Shown here piece after piece: positions 43,601 to 51,410 of a stretch of DNA of 64,000 nt (the stretch's first letter is position 1; each line of letters starts with the position of its first letter). The DNA lies in the NCBI GenBank assembly GCA_036677805.1, contig JAVBVS010000008.1, positions 1 through 64,000 of the forward strand, in the 5' to 3' direction. The position numbers were made by a program, and so were the translations under genes. The DNA comes from SIG78 sp036677805. Its GTDB lineage: Bacteria; Verrucomicrobiota; Lentisphaeria; Victivallales; Victivallaceae. Under the pieces are notes generated by a model. The model was not told where the DNA came from, searched no databases, and was given only the letters and a program-made list of their open reading frames with translations.

Positions 43601-44719
43601 ATGGCAAATCATGGACGGAATCGCAATCCGTATCAGGGTATTGATTGGACAAAACAGCCGCGGGTGACCGGGTGCACGCATTTTCATTGTCCTACCCGTG
43701 CGGCATTTGAAACCGCCATCCGGAGCGGATTGGAATTTGCCACCTTGTCCAATTATTACCCATCAGTACCTTACTATCCGCTCGCATCGATTCGCGAAAA
43801 CAGCTTCAAGCTTTATCAGGACGGCTATGTTCAGGATGGCAAGTTCATCCGCGAACGCATCGACTATCGGAAAAAGTTCGCCGAATGGGGCGAAGACACT
43901 TCAATTTTCCCCGCCGATGAGGGAGAACGGATTTTCTCCGATCCGCCGCCGGGCTTCATGGAAGCCCCAAACGCCGAACATCACTGTTTTGCGGACTACA
44001 ACGTCTACTTGCACATTACTTCGCCGGGCAGTTTCTTCGCCAGCGGCAATTTCTATCGCGACCGCGGCACGGTGCTGGACAAACACGGCATCCACATGGG
44101 CGCATCCATGCCGTGGCGAGACGCTTTCCGGGCGATGATTGACAATCTCATGATCCCTGACGGTGGCGGCGTGGTCATCAACCACCCGCACTGGTCGCAC
44201 CTTCCGCACAAGTTTCTCTGCGAAATGCTGGACTTTGATGACCGCGTGCTGGGACTTGAAGCGATCAACGTTGACTGCCTGTCTTCCTACTGCGCTGCAA
44301 GCGAGAGCCAGTGGGACGAAGTGCTCGGCACCGGCCGTCAGTGCTATGGATTCTGCGTGCAGGATCATCTCTGCACATCGGAACTCCAGGGGCGTTCGAT
44401 CCTGCTCCCGGAAGAACGGACCGCGGAAAGCTGTCTTCGTGCTTATCGGCAGGGGCGCTTCTACGGTGCGATCAAGGGCCATGGACTGAAGTTTGAAAGC
44501 ATCGAATTCGACGGGCGCACGCTCCGGGTCCGCTGCGACAAAGAGGCGATCATGCTGCTCATTACCCATCAAGGGGTCGAAGTCGAGCTTTGGACCGGAA
44601 TTGAACTCGTTTATACAGTCAAAGATAACGAACGCGACAAGCACGTTTTCCTGCGTGTGACCGCCATGGACAAGGAGAGCGGCGAAAAGCTTTTTACGCA
44701 ACCGATGATGCTGAATTAG
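43601..44719 (+). CDS. PHP-superfamily-like putative metal-dependent hydrolase
   Basis: A 372-residue cytoplasmic protein. AAGGAG 6 bases upstream supports ATG 43601. Features suggesting a PHP-type metal site are GCTHFHCPTRAAFETAIRSGLEFATLSNY (the HxH of motif I at 27-29, then the helix-strand of motif II), NAEHHCF, GGVVINHPHWSHLPHKF (NHP-type motif) and CYGFCVQDHLCTSE (a SDxH-like position). The C-terminal ~90 residues form a beta-rich domain (ESIEFDGRTLRVRCDKEAIM ... TAMDKESGEKLF). Substrate unknown. It lies between an IS remnant and a tRNA gene. Confidence 0.6.
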   Translation: MANHGRNRNPYQGIDWTKQPRVTGCTHFHCPTRAAFETAIRSGLEFATLSNYYPSVPYYPLASIRENSFKLYQDGYVQDGKFIRERIDYRKKFAEWGEDTSIFPADEGERIFSDPPPGFMEAPNAEHHCFADYNVYLHITSPGSFFASGNFYRDRGTVLDKHGIHMGASMPWRDAFRAMIDNLMIPDGGGVVINHPHWSHLPHKFLCEMLDFDDRVLGLEAINVDCLSSYCAASESQWDEVLGTGRQCYGFCVQDHLCTSELQGRSILLPEERTAESCLRAYRQGRFYGAIKGHGLKFESIEFDGRTLRVRCDKEAIMLLITHQGVEVELWTGIELVYTVKDNERDKHVFLRVTAMDKESGEKLFTQPMMLN

Positions 44720-44897
44720 CTCGGACATGGAAACGCTTAAAGTTCTGGCGTGAAATCATTACCGGATACGCAAAGAATACGGCATCATTTCTCGCCGCAG
44801 TACAAATCAGATGTATTGCGACTTGGATGTAAATCTTTTGACGACACTATCTGGAAAAGTCGAACGGTACGGTTCCGGCTCAATAACCTTCCGTCAG

Positions 44898-44942
44898 GGC
44901 AAAAAGAAAGCCGCAAACGGTACCAAATGGTACCTTTCGCGA
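44898..44942 (-). terminator. Possible terminator of tRNA-Ser
   Basis: On the minus strand GGTACC-ATTT-GGTACC (44934-44919), extended by imperfect GCGAAA/GTTTGC pairing, is followed by CTTTCTTTTT. The rest of 44720-44958 holds nothing that I can identify. Confidence 0.35.
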
Positions 44943-44958
44943 CTTTTTGAACTTGAAA

Positions 44959-45046
44959 TGGCGGAGAGAGGGGGATTCGAACCCCCGGAGACCGAAGCCT
45001 CTGCGGTTTTCAAGACCGCCGCCTTAAACCACTCGACCATCTCTCC
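44959..45046 (-). tRNA. tRNA-Ser (anticodon UGA)
   Basis: The minus strand starts GGAGAGA (45046-45040), which pairs with TCTCTCC (44969-44963). D arm GTCGAGTGGTTTAAGGC, anticodon arm GCGGTCTTGAAAACCGC with anticodon TGA, a long variable arm typical of class II tRNAs, and a GGGGGTTCGAATCCCCC T arm are all present. Discriminator G and an encoded CCA (44961-44959) complete it at 88 nt. Confidence 0.96.
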
Positions 45047-45227
45047 GTTCGGCAATGCCCTATAACATGCCACCGGTTTCGATTTTTGCAAATCCCGCAT
45101 CCGGGATTCTTTGGGAAAAAACCGCCGGTACGGAGCCGTCCGCTTGTAAAAAAGGCTTTGGCGTGGCATATTATAAAATGTTTGTTTTTTGCGGCAAGAT
45201 CACCAGTTTCAAGGAACAGAATCGATT

Positions 45228-47009
45228 ATGAAAGCCAATGATATCCGTCGGAAATTTATCGACTTTTTCGTACAGCACGGCCACAGCGAAATCAAAAGCG
45301 CTCCGGTGATTCCGGAAAACGATCCGACTTGTCTTTTTACCACCGCCGGGATGCATCCGCTGGTGCCTTATCTTCAGGGCGCTCAGCATCCCGCCGGCAA
45401 ACGTCTGACCGACGTCCAGAAATGCGTGCGCACCGGCGACATCGATGAGGTCGGCGATGCGGTCCATCTGACCTTTTTCGAAATGCTCGGCAATTGGAGC
45501 CTGGGCGATTATTTCAAGCAGGAAGCGATCGATTTCAGTTTCGAATTCCTGACCGGGAGAAATTATCTCGGCATCCCGCTTGATATGCTTGCCTTTACCG
45601 TGTTCGCCGGCGATCAGGATGCGCCGTTCGACGCCGAAGCTTTCCAGATGTGGCGCGACCACGGCGTCCCGGCCGAGCGCATCGCCAAACTGCCCAAGAA
45701 AGACAATTGGTGGGGGCCTGCCGGTCAGACCGGCCCCTGCGGTCCCGATACCGAAATGTTCTACTGGACCGGCGACGGTCCGGCGCCGAAGGTTTTCGAG
45801 CCGTCCGACCGGCGCTGGGTCGAAATCTGGAACAACGTTTTCATGCAGTACAACAAGAAGGCCGACGGCACTTTCGAGCCGCTGGCCCAGCGCAATGTCG
45901 ATACCGGCATGGGCCTCGAGCGCGTGACCGCGGTGCTTCAGGGTAAGAAAAGCTGCTATGAAACCGAGCTTTTCCTGCCATTTTTCGCCGAACTCGACCG
46001 GATTCGCCGGGTCGCGGCGCTGCCGGCGGCCGAGCGTTCCGCTTCCGAACGCATCATCGCCGACCATCTGCGCGCGGCGACCTTCATCATCGCCGATGGG
46101 ATCGCTCCCGGCAATGTCGATCAGGGTTATGTGCTCCGCCGCCTGATCCGCCGCGCCATCCGCGAAGGCCGCAAGCTCGGCATCGAAGCCTCCTTCGCCG
46201 TCGCCATCGCCAATGTGGTGATCGCCGAATTCGGCGGGGCCTACCCCGAACTGATCGCCAACCGCGACCGGATTGTCGAAGAACTCGAACGCGAGGAAAA
46301 GCAGTTTGCGACGACGCTGGAAAAAGGCACCCACGAGTTTGAAAAGCTGATCGCCCGGGTGCCCGAACACATTCAGCGCAAGGTGGTCAGCGGCAAGAAC
46401 GCTTTTTACCTCTATGAAACTTACGGTTTCCCGCTCGAATTGACGGTCGAAATGGCGCGGGAAAAGAATTTCGAAGTCGACGAGGCGGGCTTCCGCGAAG
46501 CCTATGCCAAGCACCAGGAGCTGTCGCGGCAGGGAGCGGAACAGAAGTTCAAGGGCGGGCTGGCCGATCATTCCGAAGCTACCGCCAAGCTCCATACCGC
46601 GACCCATCTGCTCCATGCCGCGCTGCGCCGGGTGCTTGGCGACCATGTCGCCCAGAAGGGTTCCAACATCACCGCCGAACGGCTGCGGTTCGACTTCTCG
46701 CATGAGGAAAAGATGACCCCGGAACAGATTGCCGAGGTGGAGCAGCTGGTCAACGACGCCATCCGGCGGGCGCTGCCGATCAATATGACGGAAATGAGCG
46801 TCGACGACGCCCGCGCCGCCGGGGCCATCGGACTCTTCGGCGACCGCTACGGTGAACGGGTCAAGGTCTACGCCATGGGCGATTTCAGCAAGGAAATCTG
46901 CGGCGGACCTCATGCCGCCAACACCGGCGAGCTCAAGAGTTTCAAGATTCTGAAGGAAGAAAGCTCCAGTCGCGGCATTCGCCGGATCAAGGCGGTGATC
47001 GGCGCGTAA
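45228..47009 (+). CDS. alaS: Alanyl-tRNA synthetase, short form without C-Ala domain
   Basis: A 593-residue class II synthetase that charges tRNA-Ala. Catalytic segments are IRRKFIDFFVQHGH, LFTTAGMHPLVPYLQG, KCVRTGDIDEVG..HLTFFEMLGNWSLGDYF and NMGLER-type DTGMGLERVTAVLQ. The editing domain supplies HTATHLLHAALRR and the CGGPHAANT zinc motif. The protein ends ~35 residues after that motif, so the C-Ala domain of the usual ~870-residue enzyme is missing. This is a naturally short architecture, not a frameshift, because a terminator follows directly. ATG 45228 is set by the N-terminal alignment (MKANDIRRKF). Confidence 0.93.
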   Translation: MKANDIRRKFIDFFVQHGHSEIKSAPVIPENDPTCLFTTAGMHPLVPYLQGAQHPAGKRLTDVQKCVRTGDIDEVGDAVHLTFFEMLGNWSLGDYFKQEAIDFSFEFLTGRNYLGIPLDMLAFTVFAGDQDAPFDAEAFQMWRDHGVPAERIAKLPKKDNWWGPAGQTGPCGPDTEMFYWTGDGPAPKVFEPSDRRWVEIWNNVFMQYNKKADGTFEPLAQRNVDTGMGLERVTAVLQGKKSCYETELFLPFFAELDRIRRVAALPAAERSASERIIADHLRAATFIIADGIAPGNVDQGYVLRRLIRRAIREGRKLGIEASFAVAIANVVIAEFGGAYPELIANRDRIVEELEREEKQFATTLEKGTHEFEKLIARVPEHIQRKVVSGKNAFYLYETYGFPLELTVEMAREKNFEVDEAGFREAYAKHQELSRQGAEQKFKGGLADHSEATAKLHTATHLLHAALRRVLGDHVAQKGSNITAERLRFDFSHEEKMTPEQIAEVEQLVNDAIRRALPINMTEMSVDDARAAGAIGLFGDRYGERVKVYAMGDFSKEICGGPHAANTGELKSFKILKEESSSRGIRRIKAVIGA

Positions 47010-47037
47010 GCCGCCGGAAGCAGTCGGAACAAGCAAA

Positions 47038-47070
47038 CCCCGGCGTCGAAATCGGCGCCGGGGTTTTTTT
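47038..47070 (+). terminator. Intrinsic terminator of alaS
   Basis: CCCCGGCGTCG pairs with CGGCGCCGGGG (one G-U), followed by seven T residues. Confidence 0.92.
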
Positions 47071-47109
47071 AGGCTCGATACGGGACCAGAGGGTTCAATC
47101 CTTCTGCGG

Positions 47110-48087
47110 TCAGCGCTGGCGGAGCGCGTAGAGCGCGCCCGCGATGCCCGCATAGGAGGAAATATCGCGCTTGAGTTCGCTCGCCGCCAGTTCGCAGTCG
47201 CGGATGGTTTCGGGCCAGGCGAACTGCGGCAGGTACTTTCGGACCGGGTCGAAGAAGAAATCGCCCGCCGCCCAGGCGATGGTGCCCAGCACGATTTTTT
47301 CCGGATTGAAAATATTCATCAGCGCGCCGTAGGCCTGCGCATTGTGGAGGCACATTTCATCCCACAGCTTGACGGCGTAGTCCACACCGTCGCGGGCCGC
47401 TTTTTCCAATGCCACGAGGTCGAGATTTTCCACCTTGCCGTCGACCGCGTAACGCAGCATGGGATGTCCGGACAGCCCGTGCAATTCTTCATGCATGCGC
47501 TGGGCGATGGCCCGGCCTCCGGCATAGGCTTCATAGCAGCCCCGGAGTCCGCAGTTGCAGAGCCGTCCGCCGGGAACCTGTACGGTGTGGCCGATTTCTC
47601 CGGCCAGGAAACTTTTGCCCTGAACCAGTTTGCCGGCGGCGATCACGCCTGCGCCGATGCCGGTGCTCATGGTCAGATAGATCATGTCGCTGCAACCGCG
47701 TCCGGCGCCGAACAGCCATTCGGCCAGCGCGCCGCAGTTGGCGTCGTTTTCGAAAAATCCCCGGATGCCAAGCTCCTTTTCGAGATAAGCTTTGATCGGC
47801 ACGTTGCGCCAGTAAGGATTGTTCGGCGGCGTGGTGATGATGCCGTTGGGAATGTCGGCCGGGGAGGGCGACGAAATGCCGAACGCGGCGATATCCGCCG
47901 GCTTCAGCTTCGCCTCCGCCATAAAGCGGCGCGCATCGGCCGCCAGCAGCGGCAGAATGTCTTCGGGACGGGTGTTGCGGTTGTCGATCCGGTTCTGGGC
48001 GATGATTTTCCCGGTGCTGTCACCGAGTCCGATGCCGATTTTGGTGCCTCCGACATCGATGCCGAGCAAATAAAGAGTTTCTGTCAT
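47110..48087 (-). CDS. ROK-family sugar kinase (glucokinase-like)
   Basis: A 325-residue kinase. The ATP-binding loop is LLGIDVGGTKIGIGL, the sugar/catalytic motif FFENDANCGALAEW, followed by MSTGIGAGVI, and the zinc-binding ROK signature GEIGHTVQVPGGRLCNCGLRGCYE. It likely phosphorylates glucose or a related hexose (N-acetyl sugars are possible within the family). It starts within the last codons of the M16 peptidase gene (ATGA overlap), so the two are translated together. Confidence 0.9.
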   Translation of the reverse strand: MTETLYLLGIDVGGTKIGIGLGDSTGKIIAQNRIDNRNTRPEDILPLLAADARRFMAEAKLKPADIAAFGISSPSPADIPNGIITTPPNNPYWRNVPIKAYLEKELGIRGFFENDANCGALAEWLFGAGRGCSDMIYLTMSTGIGAGVIAAGKLVQGKSFLAGEIGHTVQVPGGRLCNCGLRGCYEAYAGGRAIAQRMHEELHGLSGHPMLRYAVDGKVENLDLVALEKAARDGVDYAVKLWDEMCLHNAQAYGALMNIFNPEKIVLGTIAWAAGDFFFDPVRKYLPQFAWPETIRDCELAASELKRDISSYAGIAGALYALRQR

Positions 48088-50774
48088 ATTTTAGCCTTGA
48101 TCTGACTGTTTTTGCGGGCTTCCCCGGCCTTATAGAGCGGCAGCTCCGGCTGTTCCGGAGTGCGTTTGCCTCGGGACCGTTTGGCGGCCGGTTGCACCGG
48201 CCGCGCCGACGGTCCGGCGATGACTGCGATCTGCGGCTCTCCGGCGAAACAGCGCCGGACGGCGCGATTGAAGTCGCCGTAGCGCAATTTGCGCAGCCGG
48301 GTGGTCGCGTTCAGGCCGTTTTCGGCCTTTTCGTGGTAAAATAATGCCAGCAGCACGCTGACCAGTTGCGCATCGGCTTGTTCGAGCCGCCGCGCATAGT
48401 TGGCCACCGCGCCGAGACGGGCGGCTTCAAATTCCGCCCGGGTCAAGCCGCCGTCGGCCAGTTTGACGGCTTCGGCGGTCAGGCGTCCGAGCGCCTCTTC
48501 GGCCCGCGCCGGCTGGGTGCCGGCATGGAGTGCAATCATGCCCGGAACCAGCCCGAAATTGATCGAAGCGCCGGTCGAGTAGGCCAGCGAATTGTTTTCG
48601 CGGATTTCCTTGAACAGCCGCGAACTCAAGCCGTTGAGTGCGACGTCGAGAATTTCCATGGCCAGGTGATCGGGCGAATCCGCCGTGCAGCCCGGCACCG
48701 CATAAATCACCGCGCTCTGTTCGCGCGGCAGTTCAAGCCAAAGCGGCGGACGTTCGGCGGAGTCATGCTCGAATTTGATCTTGAGCGGACGGGCGATCTT
48801 TTTTACGGCCCACGGCAAACGGGCGTCGAGCTTCTCCAGAAATTTTTCGCAACGGGCGATGGCGGAACCTTTGTCCGCCGTCGTCGCGCCGAGTTTGACC
48901 CAGGCGGGATCGAAACGCGCGAAATAAAAATCGCGCAATTCATCGAGCGTGATCGCCTGAAGGCTTTCCGGCGTGCCGAGGCGGCTCAAACCGGCCGGAT
49001 GGTTGCCGTACATGGCCTGGCGCGCGGCCTGAAGCGCGGCAAAACGCGGGTTCATCATCCGGCTGCACAACTGTTCGATCAGATTGCCTTTTTCGCGGGC
49101 GAAGACATTGGCGTCCCAGCGCGGGTTGCAGAGCAGCCGGAGGAAGATTTTCTCGGCCAGCGGCTGGACGTTGACCGGATAGTTCAGAGCAACCGAGAAG
49201 GTATTGTTGCCGCCGTTGACCGACAGCTCGATGCCGTTGTTGTCGAGCAGGTCGTAGAATTCGCTTTCGCTCCAGTCGGCCGGACCGCTCGAAAGCACTT
49301 CGGCCAGCAGCGCGCTGATGCCGTTGTGGGTTTCGCCTTCCCAGACCGAACCGGCGGGCAGCAGCAGTATGTAATCGTTCAACGGCAGCGCGCCGCGGGT
49401 CATAACCGCCGTTTCCGCGCCGGAAGCAAGCCTGGCGGCGCTTTGGATCGGATCGGCCAGCGGCGCCGCGGCGGTTCTGGTGCGGCGGACGGCGGCTTTG
49501 GCCGGCGCCAGCACCGACCATGAAAACGTTTCCGGCTTCAGGTATTCCGCCGCGGCCTGATTGACTTCGTCCAGGGTCAATGCCTCCAGCCGCGCCAGAT
49601 AATGGCCGGCATGATCGGGCGTACCGTAATTGAGCACCCCGTCATTGATCACCGCGATGGTTTCGCGCGAAGACTCCAGCGTCCGGTAGAAATGAGTGCG
49701 CTGCTGGAGTTTTTCGCGTTCGAGCTCGGCTGCGGTCACGCCATTCTGGCGCACATCTTCGAGAATCCGGCGGATGCCCGTTTCCAGCGCGGCCAGTTTG
49801 GCCGGCTCGCAGGAGGCATTGACGCCGAAGACTCCGGCGAAGGCGCCGGCGTAACCCGAGGCGCTCATGGCGATGGCCAGTTCTTCCTCCTGCCACAGCT
49901 TCCGCACCAGCCGCGAACTGCTGTTCTGGCCGATGATTCCGGTCAGTGCGTCGAGCGCCGGAATATCGCGGTGCGCGGCCGGCGGCGTCTTGACGCCGAG
50001 CGCGATCCGGGCCATCGGGTCGGCGAATTCGGCCCGCAGAATGCGTTCGAACTGCTGCTCCGGCTCCGGCATCATCACCGGCTCGGCCAGATTGCCGCGG
50101 GAAAAATTCGCCAGACGTTCATTGAGCAGCGTCGCCGCCGCGTCGGGATCGACCGCCCCCGCGATCAGCCAGTGCACCCGCATGCCGCCGTAGCGCTTGC
50201 CATAGTAATCGGTCATTACCGCGCGGCTGACGTCGGCGATCTTATCGGGGAAGCCGACGATCGGAAAACGGGCCGGATGGACGGTGAAAACCTGCTGCCA
50301 GAGGTTCTGGATCAAAACCTGTTCGGGACGGTCGAAAATCATTTCGGCTTCCCGTGCGATCACCGCTTTTTCGGAGACGAATTTTTCTTCCGGAAACGCC
50401 GGTTCGGAAAGCATCGAGCTCAGGATGTCGATGCCGTCGATCAATTTCTCGGCCGGGAGTTCGACATAATAGGCGGTGTGGTCGAAGGCGGTGTAGGCGT
50501 TGCACTCGCCGCCGAGTTCATGCACCCGGTCGGAGGCGCTGTTGCCCGGATAGCGCGCACAACCCTGGAACAGCATATGTTCGAGAAAGTGCGATACGCC
50601 GCAGCCGGCATATTCGCCTTCATGGATGCTGCCGGTGCGGACGACCGCCTGGATCAAGGCCAGCGGCAGCGTTTCGTTGTGCAGTACATAAAGCACGGAA
50701 CCGCCCGTCAGCGGACGGACGGCTACCGACAGCAGCGAAGAAAAATCAATCAATTTTCGGAGCCTTCCATACAC
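48084..50774 (-). CDS. M16-family zinc metallopeptidase (two-repeat form)
   Basis: An 896-residue protein composed of four M16 modules in one chain. The inverted zinc motif HFLEH lies at 62-66 (GVSHFLEHMLFQG), and the third ligand is in VSEKAVIAREAEMIFDRPEQ about 75 residues on. The second half (from about 450) is the inactive partner (LPLNDYILLLPAGSVWEGETHNGISALLAEVL). No signal peptide is seen, so a cytoplasmic or non-classically located peptidase is likely. It overlaps the Minf_1886-like gene by 29 bp upstream and the ROK kinase by 4 bp downstream. Confidence 0.9.
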   Translation of the reverse strand: MYGRLRKLIDFSSLLSVAVRPLTGGSVLYVLHNETLPLALIQAVVRTGSIHEGEYAGCGVSHFLEHMLFQGCARYPGNSASDRVHELGGECNAYTAFDHTAYYVELPAEKLIDGIDILSSMLSEPAFPEEKFVSEKAVIAREAEMIFDRPEQVLIQNLWQQVFTVHPARFPIVGFPDKIADVSRAVMTDYYGKRYGGMRVHWLIAGAVDPDAAATLLNERLANFSRGNLAEPVMMPEPEQQFERILRAEFADPMARIALGVKTPPAAHRDIPALDALTGIIGQNSSSRLVRKLWQEEELAIAMSASGYAGAFAGVFGVNASCEPAKLAALETGIRRILEDVRQNGVTAAELEREKLQQRTHFYRTLESSRETIAVINDGVLNYGTPDHAGHYLARLEALTLDEVNQAAAEYLKPETFSWSVLAPAKAAVRRTRTAAAPLADPIQSAARLASGAETAVMTRGALPLNDYILLLPAGSVWEGETHNGISALLAEVLSSGPADWSESEFYDLLDNNGIELSVNGGNNTFSVALNYPVNVQPLAEKIFLRLLCNPRWDANVFAREKGNLIEQLCSRMMNPRFAALQAARQAMYGNHPAGLSRLGTPESLQAITLDELRDFYFARFDPAWVKLGATTADKGSAIARCEKFLEKLDARLPWAVKKIARPLKIKFEHDSAERPPLWLELPREQSAVIYAVPGCTADSPDHLAMEILDVALNGLSSRLFKEIRENNSLAYSTGASINFGLVPGMIALHAGTQPARAEEALGRLTAEAVKLADGGLTRAEFEAARLGAVANYARRLEQADAQLVSVLLALFYHEKAENGLNATTRLRKLRYGDFNRAVRRCFAGEPQIAVIAGPSARPVQPAAKRSRGKRTPEQPELPLYKAGEARKNSQIKAKI

Positions 50775-51141
50775 TTGACGGCGCCGCCGCGGCGGGCGGA
50801 TCGGTCAGATTGAATTCGATGTCGAAGTCGCTTTCCCGGTCCTCCGGGGCCGCGCTCAGAAGCTGGATGTCGATCAGCTCGTAAACCATCCGTCCGACAT
50901 CAATCGGCCGGCGAACCTGCCACTCCTCCAGCACAACCGGCGTCATCGGGCCGAAACATTCGTAAGCATAGGCCTTGAACACGGCCAGAAGCTCCGCCGC
51001 GGTCACGTGGCGCGGCCGGTCGAGCCGCCGCACCGCTTCGCGGACGGCGTCGCCGACAAACTCATAGGCCGCGGACGGATAGCGTCCGTTGCGTGCGGTA
51101 AGCGCGGCGATTTTAAGTTGAATTTCAGTGGTCTGGCTCAT
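50746..51141 (-). CDS. Minf_1886-type protein of the PVC superphylum
   Basis: A 131-residue protein whose core (GRYPSAAYEFVGDAVREAVRRL..PRHVTAAELLAVFKAYAYECFGPMTPVVLEEW, VGRMVYELIDIQLLSAAPEDRESDFDIEF) matches the conserved pattern of the Minf_1886 family, restricted largely to Verrucomicrobia and Planctomycetes. Function is unknown. It leads the M16-ROK transcription unit. The family identification is from memory of the pattern. Confidence 0.78.
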   Translation of the reverse strand: MSQTTEIQLKIAALTARNGRYPSAAYEFVGDAVREAVRRLDRPRHVTAAELLAVFKAYAYECFGPMTPVVLEEWQVRRPIDVGRMVYELIDIQLLSAAPEDRESDFDIEFNLTDPPAAAAPSSVWKAPKID

Positions 51142-51333
51142 ATTCCGGATGGTTCAGGTTGAAACGTTGTCTGACGCCACGCATAAAATACTGTCTCTTC
51201 AGCCAAAGTTCAAGCAGCCGAAGCGGAAAAGCGTTTTTTTTCTGCGGCGGAGGCGGAACCTTATTTTCCTGTTGCCGGAAACTGACTTGCCGTAAAATAG
51301 CAGGATTTTTTTCCGGGAACCGGAACGGGGCAT

Positions 51334-51362
51334 TTGACTTTTTTTGCGGGGGGTGCTATCAT
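51334..51362 (+). promoter_or_regulatory. Promoter of the giant peptidase gene
   Basis: TTGACT (51334-51339), 17-bp spacer containing a G-run, TATCAT (51357-51362), about 48 bases before ATG 51411. The remainder of 51142-51333 shows no gene. Confidence 0.65.
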
Positions 51363-51410
51363 ATAGTTGAAAAATAATTGATTAATTTCGGGGAAAGGGT
51401 CATTTTCGCC

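Noticed and set aside
44811..45065. Small ORFs (84-91 codons) on both strands around 44.8-45.2 kb
   Set aside because: They run through the tRNA-Ser gene and show no protein features.
44720..45227. Genomic-island attachment site at tRNA-Ser
   Set aside because: No integrase gene and no direct repeat of the tRNA 3' end were found; the nearby IS remnant does not use tRNA sites.
45171..47153. Minus-strand 660-codon ORF opposite alaS
   Set aside because: alaS is unmistakable on the plus strand, with a terminator directly behind it.
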